A stretch of 64,000 nt of DNA from Scylla paramamosain (taxonomy: Eukaryota; Arthropoda; Malacostraca; Decapoda; Portunidae), in contig NC_087176.1 in assembly GCF_035594125.1 (NCBI RefSeq), forward strand, positions 20,455,091 to 20,519,090, in the 5' to 3' direction. Positions 32,253-43,425 of the stretch are shown in pieces; the stretch's first letter is position 1; every line of letters begins with the position of its first letter. The notes under the pieces were generated by a model, which saw only the letters and a list, made by a program, of their open reading frames with translations, was not told the DNA's origin and did no database searches. A program made the translations under genes and the position numbers.

Positions 32253-32404
32253 CTCCCACAGAAGGGTTCCACATCCCCTACTACAGTGCCAAGCATTCCT
32301 GGAAGTCCTATCTTGTCTTCAAATGTTCTGTAGTGCATGGTCTGGATCCCACTGAGGTACACGTGGCATTTCTGCTCTGTCATGTCCAGCAGCTGCTCTC
32401 GAAC
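32253..32404 (-). CDS. PKHD1L1: PKHD1L1-like exon 10 (linker)
   Basis: The acceptor is TTCTACACAG and the donor GTAGGA. It encodes VREQLLDMTEQKCHVYLSGI, QTMHYRTFEDKIG and ends VEPFCGR, recalling the family's EEMVSTKC..FEEGFVVKYF..DAYCGR. It exits in phase 2 while exon 11 needs phase 0, and about 30 residues of the family are not represented, so one exon is missing between them. The donor region is copied in a 30-bp minisatellite directly downstream. Confidence 0.8.
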
Positions 32405-32690
32405 CTGTGTAGAAAGAGGTGGTGTTGTACTTTTTCCTGTGATGGACGTGAAGCTGGTGTTTCCAAGGGAAGTTTTCTTTGCAGTGTTGTGAGTGAAAGG
32501 GAATGAAGCTGAAGGTTAGATTTACTTAAGTGTCTGATATCCTAATCCTTTTGGTAATAGCAGTTGTTGAAGGTAGGAGTAGTGCTGGATTAATAGTCTG
32601 TCCATCTATATGACTGGTTGCCAATCCCACATGAGGTGGTCCAGACAAAGCACCACACACTCATATACCTATCATTAAGTAGTTATAGTA
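32405..32690. other. Intron 9, unique portion
   Basis: No recognised element between exon 10 and the (GTA)n tract. Confidence 0.4.
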
Positions 32691-32723
32691 GTGGTAGTGG
32701 TAATGGTAATGATGGTAGTGGTG

Positions 32724-32805
<82 letters not shown>

Positions 32806-32852
32806 AAGTAGTAGTAGTAGTAATAGTAGTAGTAGTAGAAGTAGTAGTAGTT
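32691..32852. repeat. (GTA)n trinucleotide tract
   Basis: GTG/GTA-rich then about 35 GTA units with a few AGAAGT interruptions. Confidence 0.95.
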
Positions 32853-32964
32853 AATGATATAACACCCAACTCTTCATCTCTTTCACCATCTAATTCTGTA
32901 CACCATAAGAAAATTAACCAGAGAAAATGCAGTTTGAATTGTGTGGCCTCTCTCTCTCTCTCAC

Positions 32965-33182
32965 CTGTGCAAGGTCAGCAATATCAATGACAGGCGACGT
33001 CATCCTGTCCAGGTAGAGCACACCAGTGACAGGAGACGTGCCTCGTATTTCAATGTGCTGCACCTCCCACCTCTGTATGATGTCCAGGGTCACTCGCTGC
33101 CTCTCGTTAACGGCCCGAGGGGTGCTTCTCCTGGTGAACTTTGTGTGGAAGTCCTTCATAGCAAGAGTAAAGTCTGTTGTAG
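32965..33182 (-). CDS. PKHD1L1: PKHD1L1-like exon 9 (linker after PA14)
   Basis: The acceptor is AGCTCTTACAG-type and the donor GTGAGA. It encodes TTDFTLAMKDFHTKF, NERQRVTLDIIQRWEVQHIE, then GTSPVTGVLYLDRMTSPVID and IADLAQ. The E-x-Q-x-I pattern followed by VTG..L....T..I matches the linker of fibrocystin family members. It enters needing two bases of a split codon and exits in phase 0. A nearly complete LINE B copy sits in the upstream intron from 33336. Confidence 0.82.
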
Positions 33183-33545
33183 CTGTAAGAGAAAGATGTG
33201 TTGGCTTGAAATGTAAGGAATAATGCTTCTCTTTGTATGGATAAATTCTTTTGTAGCAATGAGAAAGAAGTTGACTTTGTAAGGCTATTTCTTTTTCCTA
33301 GCTGTAAGAAAGATGTAAGAAAGACACCTGCCAAAACAATAATTACTCCCAGTGAGGTCTAAAGCACTGTTCAGGGGGTGCTGTGAACTTATCATTAAAC
33401 CCAGCTGTGACCTCACTGAATGTTTCCCTTTGTGTCTCACAACACAAGGGGGCAGTCACAGCCTAAAGACAACTCTCTTCCTCCTCACAAAACTACAAGC
33501 ACCTAATAACACACACACCCTTCACTCAAAAATTTTAAAATCATC

Positions 33546-34409
33546 ATGGCGACTCCTACACCAGCCTCAGAGTCCCCATCTGGGGAGGGGACCATAAATG
33601 TCCCCAGGTCGGACTGCATTTCTGTCGACGACCCTAAGTGTCTTGACATCCCCCTCAACTTTTTCTTCATTAACTTCTACAACATTCGCGGTCTAAGATC
33701 TAATTTTCAATCTGTAGAACACCACCTCTCCTCTTCTAAACTTCATCTTCTTTTCCTCACTGAAACTCAGGTGTCTGAGGCAACTGACAGTAGCCCCTTT
33801 TCTGTTCCCTCCTACTTTCTCTATCCTCATTTTCGATCCAAAGCTGGATGCTGCGTTTATGTGCACAATGACTTAACCTGCTCTCGTGCCCACGCTCTTG
33901 AATCTTCCGAGTTTTCCACCATCTGGCTACGACTACAGAGTCACTCTCAAACTAAATTTATCTGTGCTGTATATCTCTCACCTAACTCCTCTGACTAAAA
34001 CAAATTCTTTGACTACTTAACTTCCAAAGTGGAGCACATTCTGACCCTCTTCCCTTTTGCAGAGATCTCCATTCTTGGAGACTTCAATGTTCACCACCAG
34101 CTTTGGCTTTCCTCTCCCTTCACTGACCATCCTGGTGAACTAGCCTACAACTTTGCTATCCTCCACGACCTAGAGCAATTGGTGCAACACCCTACTGGTA
34201 TTCCTGAGCGTCTTAGAGATACGCCCAACATTCTTGACCTTTTCCTGACCTCTAATCTTACTGCTTATGGTGTCACCCTTTCTTCTCCGTTGGGCTCCTC
34301 CGATCACAATCTCATATCTTTGTCTTGTCCTATCATTCCAATCTCTCCTCAGGATCCCCTAAGTGAAGGTGCCTCTGGCGTTTTGCCTCTGCTAGTTGGG
34401 GGGACCTGA
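33546..34409 (+). pseudogene. LINE B endonuclease domain (plus-strand copy)
   Basis: MATPTPASESPSGEGTINVP opens the ORF, followed by FINFYNIRGLRSNFQSVEHH, FLTETQVSEA (catalytic Glu in ETQ), RSKAGCCVYVHNDL, then past a TAA at 33996 [15 protein letters not shown] (GDFNVHH), [10 protein letters not shown] and [12 protein letters not shown] (SDH). All APE-type catalytic blocks are visible. A frameshift after [10 protein letters not shown] breaks the link to RT. Confidence 0.88.
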
Positions 34410-34580
34410 GGAGGTATTTTGCTGATTTTCCTTGGAATGACTACTGCTTCCGTGTCAGAGACCCGTCTTTGTGTGACGAGCACATAACAGAGGTGACAGT
34501 GTCTGGCATGGAGGCGTACATTCCTCACTCTTTTTCTCGTCCTAAACCTTCTAAACCTTGGTTTAACACAGCTTGTTCTT

Positions 34581-35681
34581 GTGCTATACATGATAGAGAG
34601 GTGGCCCACAAAGGTACTTAAGCCATCACCAGAATCTCATGCACTTTATATTTCTGCCTGGAACCATGCCAAGTCTGTTCTCCAACTAGTCAAAAACTCC
34701 TTCATTAACAGAAAATGTCAAAACCTTTCAAGATCTAACTCCCCTCGTGACTTCTGGCATCTAGCCAAAAATATCTCCAATAACTTTGCTTCTTCTTCTT
34801 TCCCTCCTCTATTTCAACCAGAGGGCACCACTGCTATCACATCTATTTCTAAAGCTGAACTCTTCGCTCAAACCTTTGCTAAAAACTCTACCTTGGATGA
34901 TTCTGGGCTTGTTCCTCCCTCTCCTCCACCCTCTGACTACTTCATGCCACCTATTAAAATTCTTTGCAATGATGTTTATGGAACTGATGGTCTCCCTCCT
35001 ATTGTTCTCCGAAACTGTGCCTCCGTGCTTGCACCTTGCCTAGTCAAACTCTTTCAGCTCTGTCTGTCAACATCTACCTTTCCTTCTTGCTGGAAGTTTG
35101 CCTACATTCAACCTGTTCCTAAAAAGGGTGACCGTTCTAATCCCTCAAACTACCGTCCTATTGCTTTACTTTCCTGCCTATCTAAAGTTTTTGAATTTAT
35201 CCTCAACAGGAAGATTCTTAAACATCTATCACTTCATAACCTTTTATCTGATCGCCAGTATGGGTTCCGTCAAGGCCACTCTACTGGTGAACTTCTGGCT
35301 TTCCTTACTGAGTCATGGTCATCCTCTTTTAGAGATTTTGGTGAAACTTTTGCTGTTGCCTTGGGCATATCAAAAGCTTTTGATAGAATCTGGCACAAAG
35401 CTTTGATTTCCCAACTACCCTCCTACGGTTTCTATTTTTCTCTCTGTAACTTCATCTCAAGTTTCCTTTCTGATCGTTCTATTGCTGCTGTGGTAGACGG
35501 TCACTGTCCTTCTTCTAAATCTATTAACAGTGGTGTTCCTCAGAGTTCTGTCCTGTCACCCACTCTCTTCTTATTATTCATTAATGATATAATCCAAATT
35601 TCTTGTCCTATCCACTCCTACGCTGATGATACCACCCTGCACTTTTCCACATCTTTTCATAGACGTCTAACCCTTCTGTAG
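34581..35681 (+). pseudogene. LINE B reverse transcriptase (plus-strand copy), truncated
   Basis: Parallel to the 642-codon copy: [59 protein letters not shown] (the first catalytic Asp is replaced: VALGIS instead of VALDIS), [15 protein letters not shown] and [12 protein letters not shown] stop at 35681 ends it; fragments resume at 35715 and 36039 through to NQYF near 36341. Confidence 0.87.
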
Positions 35682-36606
35682 GTAAACATTTCACGCAGGG
35701 ACGCCACAGAACGCTTGACTTCTGATCTTTCTAAAATTTCTGATTGGGGCAGAGCAAACTTGGTATTGTTCAATACCTCAAAAACTCACTTCCTCCATCT
35801 ATCAACTCGACACAACCTTCCAGACAACTATTCCCTCTTCTTCAATGACACTCAACTGTCCCCCTCTTCTACACTGAACATCCTCGGTCTGTCCTTTACT
35901 TATAATCTGAACTGGAAACTTCACATCTCATCTCTAGCTAAAACAGGTTCTATGAAGTTAGGCGTTCTGAGACATCTCCGCCAGTTTTTCTCACCCCCCC
36001 AGCTGGTAACTCTGTAGAAGGGCCTTATCCGTCCATGTATGGAGTATGCTTCACATGTCGGGGTGGGTTCCACTCATACTGCTCTTCTAGACAGGGTGGA
36101 ATCAAAAGCTTTTTGTCTCATCAACTCCTCTCCTCTAACTGACGGTCTTCAGCCTCTCTCTCACCGTCGCAATGTTGCATATCTAACTGTCTTCTACCGC
36201 TATTTTCGTGCTAACTGCTCTTCTGAACTTGCTAACTGCATGCCTCCCCTCCTCCCGCAGTCTCACTGCACAAGACTTTCTTCTTTCTCTCACCCCTATT
36301 CTGTCCACCTCTCTAATGCAAGAGTTAACCAGTATTTTTAATCATTCATCCCTTTCTCTGGTAAACTCTGGAACTCCCTGCCTGCTTCTGTATTTCCACC
36401 TTCCTATGACTTGAATTCCTTCAAGATGGAGGTTTCAAGACACTTATTCATCAGTTTTTGCCCACTGCTTTGACCATTTTATGGGAAAATATGCCCACTT
36501 CAGTGGGCATATTTTTTTATTGGATTTTTGTTGCCCTTGGCCAGTGTCCTTCCTACATAAGAAAAAAAAATTCTGGTATAGCTGAAAAAAAGATGCACAG
36601 AATGTG

Positions 36607-36703
<97 letters not shown>

Positions 36704-36730
36704 GTATGATAATAATAGTAACAATAACAA
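36607..36730. repeat. (AAC)n-(AAT)n tract beside exon 8
   Basis: AAC about 14 units then AAT about 20 units and AGTAACAATAACAA; the last bases form the donor of exon 8. Confidence 0.93.
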
Positions 36731-36731
36731 C

Positions 36732-36810
36732 CTCTAGTCTGGAACCGTATCTCTAAATAAGCAGGTGTTCCCTTCTTAAGTTCAAATTCTTGCCACTGCA
36801 TAACTTCAAA
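36732..36810 (-). CDS. PKHD1L1: PKHD1L1-like exon 8 (end of PA14), 79 nt
   Basis: The acceptor is TACTTCCACAG and the donor the weak GTTGTT. It encodes FEVMQWQEFELKKGTPAYLE followed by IRFQTRG, matching the PA14 strand x-L-x-KG-x-x-YYIEI. Phase 0 in and 1 out reconcile exons 7 and 9, which otherwise do not join. The exon is squeezed between (CA)n at 36831-36895 and an (AAC)/(AAT) tract, with its donor lying at the tract edge. Confidence 0.8.
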
Positions 36811-36829
36811 CTGTGGAAGTAAAACACTA

Positions 36830-36830
<1 letters not shown>

Positions 36831-36895
<65 letters not shown>
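36831..36895. repeat. (CA)n microsatellite
   Basis: About 32 units, 20 bp upstream of the exon 8 acceptor (gene strand). Confidence 0.95.
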
Positions 36896-36897
<2 letters not shown>

Positions 36898-37176
36898 TAG
36901 GGAGGCCATGTATAGATTAAATCAAATAAATCATGTCTATCATTTACATACACAAAAAAAATAATAATAATAAAGCTTATATTTCTACTTTTCTCAGGGG
37001 CTTCCCAGCTTCTCAAAATGCAAATGAGCAACAAAATAAATCATGTCAATCACTTATACAAAGAAAAAAAAAGATTACATTTTTATTTTTTCTTCTTAAA
37101 ACTTATCAAAATAAAGACAAGCAATGTGAAAAAACTCATCAAGACATGGAATAAGTAGTGTTTCTGTCTGTCTTAC
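36896..37176. other. Intron 7, AT-rich
   Basis: Two related stretches (AAATCATGTCTATCATTTAC; AAATCATGTCAATCACTTAT) suggest an old 115-bp duplication. No gene. Confidence 0.5.
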
Positions 37177-37277
37177 TTCGCTGTCTGAATCTCCATTGGC
37201 TGCCAGCATCACAAGCATCCGCTCACCAACCTGAACTGATAGAGAGTAGGTCCCATCATGTGGTGGATGTAGGTACC
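37177..37277 (-). CDS. PKHD1L1: PKHD1L1-like exon 7 (PA14 core)
   Basis: The acceptor CCTGCACAG and donor GTAAGA flank GYLHPPHDGTYSLSVQVGER, followed by MLVMLAANGDSDSE. GY-x-x-PP-x-x-G-x-Y-x-F/L-x-V is the PA14 signature strand pair. Phase 1 in, 0 out, joining exon 8 exactly. Confidence 0.85.
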
Positions 37278-37315
37278 CTGTGCAGGAAGATCATGGGGTT
37301 GTATGTTTGAGTGTC

Positions 37316-37730
37316 ACCTTTGTATTCCTTTTTAAGCATTAGAAAGAACTAAAAATATTATGCTTGTATGTCGGTGCGTCACCTTTGTATTCTTTCTTTA
37401 CCATTAAAAAGAACTGAAAATATTATGGTTGCATGTCTGTGTCACCTCTGCATTCCTTCTTCACCATTAAAAAGAACTGAAAATATTATGGTTGCATATC
37501 TGTGTCACCTCTGCATTCCTTCTTCACCATTAAAAAGAACTGAAAATATTATGCTTGTATGTCTGTGTATTACCTTTGTATCCCTTCTTCAGCATTAAAA
37601 AGAACTGAAAATATTATGGTTGAATGTCTGTATGTGTGTGTGTCTATGTGTGTGTGTGTGTCACTTTTATATTTCTTCTTCATCATCATGAAGATTAAAT
37701 ATATTATCTTTCTTACAGGCAGAACAAGAC
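37316..37730. repeat. 63-bp minisatellite in intron 6
   Basis: Starts of CACCTTTGTATTC / CACCTCTGCATTCC at 37316, 37380, 37443, 37506, 37570 and a degenerate 37662; each contains AAAAAGAACTGAAAATATTA. Confidence 0.92.
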
Positions 37731-37890
37731 TTGCACTGAGTTCTGAGAGAATGCAGGGGACACACACTAACTCAAATGCACACAATACCATCAGGAAGAA
37801 CTAATACATCACTTATCTTGCAATGAGTCATAAGGGAACACAGACACACACTTCCTCTATCACTATAACACACATAAGCAGGAGTCCCAC

Positions 37891-38070
37891 CTTTCAGAGT
37901 GCCCACAGTATCCCGGGTCACCTCAATGGGAAACTTGAGCTCAGCATCTTGAGGGACAAAAGCCTTGTAACCAGCATGGGAGGGAGACAGGGCTGCCCAG
38001 CTTGTCTCCTCCAGGAAGTTGGACTCAAAGTATTCCCCTTGGTACAGCTCAACAAGTAACCTGCGCTCAC
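37891..38070 (-). CDS. PKHD1L1: PKHD1L1-like exon 6 (entry to PA14 domain)
   Basis: The acceptor is CATGTACAG and the donor GTGGGA. It encodes GERRLLVELYQGEYFESNF, then LEETSWAALSPSHAGYKAF and ELKFPIEVTRDTVG. It corresponds to the family segment GGRGLxLEVW..ASWVDSAS that leads into PA14. Phase 1 in and 1 out. A perfect 47-bp minisatellite starts about 65 bp upstream in the preceding intron. Confidence 0.83.
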
Positions 38071-38135
38071 CTGTACATGGAAAGGATGAAGTGTGTGTGT
38101 GTGTGTGCGTGTGTGATTGTAGTGATAGTTTAGCA

Positions 38136-38322
38136 GGCTCCAGTGTGGTTTTCAAGACTACTTGTGATTTTCTTGATTAACAGGCTCCAGTGTGGTTTTC
38201 AAGACTACTTGTGATTTTCTTGATTAACAGGCTCCAGTGTGGTTTTCAAGACTACTTGTGATTTTCTTGATTAACAGGCTCCAGTGTGGTTTTCAAGACT
38301 ACTTGTGATTTTCTTGATAGTT
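38136..38322. repeat. 47-bp minisatellite, four near-identical units
   Basis: GGCTCCAGTGTGGTTTTCAA starts units at 38136, 38183, 38230 and 38277. The units match base for base across almost their full length. Related to the dispersed intronic family. Confidence 0.95.
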
Positions 38323-38435
38323 AAACAAGGCTAGTGATAATTTAACAGATTCCAGCACAAGTTATAAGGGTTTTCATGTGTGTTTTCATGATTCTAGTAA
38401 TACTTCAACAGATTCTGCATCATTTGGTAAAAAAA
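38323..38435. repeat. Dispersed intronic minisatellite, copy 3
   Basis: AGTGATAATTTAACAGATTC and TTTTCATGATTCTAGTAATA continue the same family beyond the 47-bp array. Confidence 0.65.
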
Positions 38436-38624
38436 AAAAAAAATGAGAACTTGATCAATCCTCTCTATGGCCTGTAAAAACAACCCTAATGAATGGACAG
38501 CATTTCAAAACACAGGAGGTCCTTGAGTTAAGATGGAGTTCAGTTCCTATGCCATGTCATAAACTAGTTTTGAGTATAGGTCTGAACCAGCCTAAGTAGT
38601 AAGTACCTACAGTAAGTCATGACA

Positions 38625-38935
38625 GAACACCCTCGAAAACCGCAATAACTTCCAATAGAGTCTGTTAAATTACTACTGCCCTTCTTAATCTACCATCAGA
38701 ATTATAAAATACTTGAAAAAAAAAAAAACTTACACTAGAGCCTTTTACACTAGCAGTCCGTCCCCGTGAAAAACCTAAATAACTTACACTAGAGCCTTTC
38801 AAACTACCACTGTGCCCTCTTGAAGAACCTAAATAACTAACACTAGAGCCTTTCAAACTATCACTGTTCCCCTTTGAAAAAACCTAAATAACTTAATCAA
38901 GACTTTTTAAACATAACTACTGTACCTGTAAAGAA
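38625..38935. repeat. Dispersed intronic minisatellite, copy 4 (reverse orientation)
   Basis: Units of about 58 bp: CCTAAATAACTTACACTAGA, GCCTTTCAAACTACCACTGT, CCTCTTGAAGAA. It lies in the same intron as copy 3 but in the opposite orientation. Confidence 0.75.
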
Positions 38936-39102
38936 AACACATGAAGGACATACAATAAATAAAAATAATGAAATAAATCAGTAAAAAAAAAAGGGGGGGG
39001 GGGAAGAACTGCCTGCATCACACCCCCAAAACAGCAGAAACTGAGATCACTGTAAACTGAGGACTCCCTGTACAGTGATGACCAGCAAGACAGTGAACTG
39101 AC

Positions 39103-39199
39103 CTGAGCCGGCCGAGGCCTTCCCTTGGGTTGGAGTGAGCCACCGGATTTGCTCATCAGTGATGTCCTGGATGGCACACTGAGCACCCCCCACCAACAC
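39103..39199 (-). CDS. PKHD1L1: PKHD1L1-like exon 5 (end of IPT 3)
   Basis: The acceptor is TATGCTGCAG and the donor GTCAGT. It encodes VLVGGAQCAIQDITDEQIRW, then LTPTQGKASAGS: the VxVGGxxC strand followed by the I-x-C/W-x-TP strand that ends an IPT fold. Phase 0 in and phase 1 out agree with both neighbours. Confidence 0.85.
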
Positions 39200-39352
39200 C
39201 TGCAGCATAAACCTCATTACTCACAGCACTCTCTCCTTGTATGAGTCAAAGCCAAGAACATCACACCTCATAACTCATGGCACTCCCACAGGGGCATTGC
39301 AATACAGAAACACAGGGTAGTGAAGGAGTAGCCAGCACCACTGTTGCTGTAC

Positions 39353-39437
39353 CTTGGTCTGCTCCTTGTATGGGTCAAAGCCAACACCATCAATAGTGAA
39401 CAGCGTGCCGCCCTGAGAGGACTCACATTGTGCATAC
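39353..39437 (-). CDS. PKHD1L1: PKHD1L1-like exon 4 (start of IPT 3), one-base frame break
   Basis: The acceptor CCATGCAG and donor GTACAG bound a short exon. The frame carried in from exon 3 reads GMHNVSPLR, and the expected continuation GGTLFTIDGVGFDPYKEQTK lies one base out of phase. An extra G in the GGG run at 39411-39413 restores a perfect IPT opening and an exact phase-0 exit into exon 5. About 9.6 kb of nested LINEs plus a mariner-like element separate it from exon 3. Confidence 0.8.
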
Positions 39438-39605
39438 CTGCATGGAGACACACCACGTCACTCCACTAGCCACTCCACATTGCACTACTACATACACACT
39501 TCTTTTGCTGTTTACCTAGAATGAAGGGTTGGTGTCATGGACAAGTCTCCTTCAGTTGTTTTTTTTTTTTTTTGTCCCTTGCATCTATATAAACACTCAT
39601 GCTGA

Positions 39606-39609
<4 letters not shown>

Positions 39610-39650
<41 letters not shown>
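39610..39650. repeat. (GT)n tail of LINE A
   Basis: About 20 units, the reverse-strand image of the (AC)n tail. Confidence 0.93.
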
Positions 39651-39652
<2 letters not shown>

Positions 39653-40445
39653 CGTGTCTACCTAGTTGTATTGTCCAGGGCACAAACCAAAGCTCATTTT
39701 GCCTTGTCTCAATAACCATATTTATCCAGTTTCTCTTTAAACATGTGTACATTGTTTACCACAACCACCTCTTCCTTCAAATCATTCCAGATTTCAATAG
39801 TTCAATATGAGAAGCTGTATTCTTTGATGTTGCTTAAGATTCACTCTTCTTTATTTTCTTCCCATGCTGCCTCATCTGTCTCTCTCCTTCCTCCATCTGT
39901 GGTACCAAGTCATTTCTGTCTATTCTTTCTATATTGTTTACTATTACTAATTTGTACATTGTAATCAGGTCTCCTCTTTCTCTTCTCTCTTGTAGTGTTG
40001 GTAATCCCATCTCTTCAAGTCTTTCTTCATAGCTTAAGTCTTTCAATTATGGTACTAAATTTGTTGCTATCCTCTGTGTTCTTTCCAGTTTCTGTATATC
40101 TTTTTTTTTTTTTTCTATGCGCAGCCTAAACTACTGCTGCATGTTCTAATTTAGGTTGTATCATGCTTGTTATAATTTTCTTCATAATTTCTTTATCTAA
40201 ATAGTTAAACACCACCCTAATGTCTTAACAAGCTGTATGTAGAGCCAAATATTCTGTTTATGTGGCTTTCAGGTGATAGTGTGTCCTGAATCATTACTCC
40301 CAAATCTTTTCTTCATTACTTTTTATTATTTTTCATCCCATTTTGTAATTCCTTGAAGGTCTCTTTTTACTTTTTCTTATTTCCAACCCATGGAATTTAG
40401 AATTTAATACTAGAAAGCATTAAATTCTAGTTTCCATCTTTGGCT

Positions 40446-41160
40446 TCATGCATGTATCTTGTCAATATCCTTTTGTAACTCCTTGCAGTCATTTTCATCC
40501 TTTATTATTTTCATTATTTTTCCATCATCAACAAAAAGGTTTATATAACTATTTAGATCCTCTGTCATATCATTTACATATATTTGAAACATAATAGGTG
40601 CCAACACAGATCCTTGCGGTACCCCACTTGTCACTTTGCGCCAACTTGAATTATTGTCTCTGATCACTGTTGTCACTTCCCTCCCTTGTAAATAATCCTT
40701 CATCCATCTTAATGTTGCTCCCTTTAGCCCTCCTCCATTCTCTGATTTCCACATAAGACTTTTGTGGGGAACTTTATCAAATGCTTTTTAGAGATCCAGG
40801 TGTACCGTACAAACCCATCAGTCCCTCTTTTGCACTCCATCTATTACTTTTGTATAGAAGCTCAGTAGATTTGTGACACAGGATCTTCCTTTTCTGAATC
40901 CAAATTGCTTTTCTGTAATTATCTTTTCATCTTCTAAATACTGCACCCATCTGTCTTTAATTACTATTTCAAAAAGCTTGCTTACAATACTTGTTAAAGA
41001 CACTGGTTTGTATTTTAATGGTTCCATTTTATTTCCCCCTTTGTATACTGGCACTATGTTAGCTCTTTTCCATTCCCTTGGTACATTTCCTTCTCTCAAC
41101 AAGCTGTTAATTATATCCCATATGGGGTCTTCCATTTGTTCTCTGCATTCTTTTAATATC
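40446..41160 (-). pseudogene. LINE A RT core (minus-strand copy)
   Basis: Encodes GWILKECREQMEDPIWDIIN, WKRANIVPVYKGGNKMEPLK, YKPVSLTSIVSKLFEIVIKD, KQFGFRKGRSCVTNLLSFYT and, after a frameshift, [20 protein letters not shown] and YINLFVDDGKIMK. The A of the catalytic FADD is V, and the first Asp segment is disrupted by a stop near 40790. Confidence 0.83.
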
Positions 41161-41584
41161 CATCCTTTTTTTTTTTTATGTAGGAGGGCCACTGGCCAAG
41201 GGCAACAAAAATCCAATAAAAAAAAAAAAACACTGAAATGCCAGTCCCATAAAAGGGTCAAAGCAGTAGTAAAAAAATGATGGATAAGTGTCTTGAAACC
41301 TCCCTCTTGAAGGAATTCAAGTTATAGGAAGGTGGAAATACAGAAGCAGGCAGGAAGTTCCAGAGTTTACCAGAGAAAGGGATGAATGATTGAGAATATT
41401 GGTTAACTCTTGTGTTAGAGAGGTGGACAGAATAGGGGTGAGAGAAAGAAGAAAGTCTTGTGCAGCGAGGCTGCAGGAGGAGGGCAGGCATGCAGTTAGC
41501 AAGATCAGAAGAGCAGTTAGCATGAAAATAGCGATAGAAAATAACAAGAGATGCAACATTGCAGTGGTGAGAGGCTGAAGACAG

Positions 41585-43425
41585 TCAATTAGAGGACAGG
41601 AGTTGATGAGACAAAAAAGCTTTTGATTCCACCCTGTCTAGAAGAGCAGTATGAGTGGAACTCCCCCAGACATGTGAAGCATACTCCATACATGGACGGA
41701 TAAGGCCCTTGTACAGAGTTACCAGCTTGGGGGGTGAGAAAAACTGGCGGAGACGTGTCAGAATGCCTAACTTCATAGAAGCTGTTTTAGCTAGAGATTT
41801 GATGTCAAGTTTCCAGTTCAGATTATAAGTAAAGGACAGACCGAGGATGTTCAGTGTAGAAGAGGGGGACAGTTGAGTGGCATTGAAGAAAAGGGGATAG
41901 TTGTCTGGAAGGTTGTGTCGAGTTGATAAATGGAGGAATTGAGTTCTTGAGGCATTGAACAATACCAAGTTTGCTCTGCCCCAATCAGAAATTTTAGAAA
42001 GATCAGAAGACAAGCATTCTGTGGCTCCCCTGCGTAAAATGTTTACCTCCTGTAGGGCTGGATGTCTATGAAAAGACGTGGAAAAGTGCAGGGTGGTATC
42101 ATCAGCATAGGAGTGGATAGGACAAGAAGTTTGGTTTAGAAGATCATTAATGAATAATAAGAGAGTGGGTGACAGGACAGAACTCTGAGGAACAGCACTT
42201 TTAATAGATTTAGGAGAAGAACAGTGACCGTCTACCACAGCAGCAATAGAACAGTTAGAAAGGAAACTTGAGATGAAGTTACAGAGAGAAGGAGAGAAGC
42301 CGTAGGAGGGTAGTTTGGAAGGTTGTGAAGTGAGAGATGTTTAAGAATCTTCCTGTTGAGGAGAGATTCAAAAACTTTAGATAGGCAGGAAATTAAATCA
42401 ATAGGATGGTAGTTTGAGGGATTGGAATGGTCACCCTTTTTAGGAACAGGCTGAATGTAGGCAAATTTCCAGCAAGAAGGAAAGGTAGATGTTGACAGAG
42501 AGAGCTGAAAGAGTTTGACTAGGCAAGGTGCAAGCACGGAGGCACAGTTTCGGAGAACAATAGGAGGGATCCCATCAGGTCCATAAGCCTTCCGAGGGTT
42601 TAGGCCAGCAAGGGCATGGAAAACATCATTGCGAAGAATTTTAATAGCTAGCATGAAGAAATCAGAGGGTGGAAGAGAGGAAGGAACAAGTCCTGAATCG
42701 TCCAAAGTAGAGTTTTTAGCAAAGGTCTGAGCGAAGAGTTCAGCTTTAGAAACAGATGTGATAGCAGTGGTGCCATCTGGTTGAAATAAAGGAGGGAAGG
42801 AAGAAGAAGCAAAGTTATTGGAGATATTTTTGGCTAGATGCCAGAAGTCACGAGGGGAGTAAGATCTTGAAAGGTTTTGACACTTTCTGTTCATGAAGGA
42901 ATTTTTGGCTAGTTGGAGAACAGACTTGGCATGGTTCCAGGCAGAAATATAAAGTGCATGAGATTCTGGTGATGGAAGGCTTAAGTACCTTTTGTGGGCC
43001 ACCTCTCTATCATGTATAACACGAGAACAAGCTGTGTTAAACCAAGGTTTGGAAGGTTTAGGTCGAGAAAAAGAGTGAGGAATGTACGCCTCCATGCCAG
43101 ACACTATCACCTCCGTTATGCGCTCAGCACACAAAGACGGGTCTCTGATACGGAAGCAGTAGTCATTCCAAGGAAAATCAGCAAAATACCTCCTCAGGTC
43201 CCCCCAACTAGCAGAGGCAAAACGCCAGAGGCACCTTCGCTTAGGGGGATCCTGAGGAGAGATTGGAGCAATAGGACAAGATACAGATATGAGATTGTGA
43301 TCGGAGGAGCCCAACGGAGAAGAAAGGGTGACAGTATAAGCAGAAGGATTAGAGGTCAGGAAAAGGTCAAGAATGTTGGGCGTATCTCCAAGACGGTCAG
43401 GAGTACGAGTAGGGTACTGCACCAA
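41585..43425 (-). pseudogene. LINE B endonuclease C-part and RT (nested copy)
   Basis: Frame 43425-42232 reads [100 protein letters not shown]. It then suffers a deletion of the first-Asp palm segment near 42320. Frame 42238-41585 resumes at [20 protein letters not shown] (GVPQG mutated to AVPQS), then [11 protein letters not shown], and ends with VESKAF. The catalytic core is therefore incomplete. Confidence 0.87.

Larger units (their letters stand above)
33336..36566 (+). mobile_element. LINE B, near full-length copy (plus strand)
   Basis: The 5' end AATAATTACTCCCAGTGAGG at 33336 is shared with the copy at 41.2-44.3 kb, which defines the element start. The endonuclease, RT and 3' trailer TTGCCCTTGGCCAGTGTCCT then ACATAAGAAAA end at about 36566. 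About 3.2 kb. The coding region is broken by stops (33996, 35681) and a deletion of about 40 bp near 34975. Confidence 0.92.

Noticed and set aside
32253..32404. A sixth one-base loss in exon 10 (CCC run near 32277)
   Set aside because: It would make exon 10 join exon 11 as PLLWEVCFAVRG, but the unmodified frame VEPFCGR matches the family better and a missing exon explains the phase mismatch.
38136..38322. CRISPR array
   Set aside because: Units are contiguous with no unique spacers, and the context is a eukaryotic intron.
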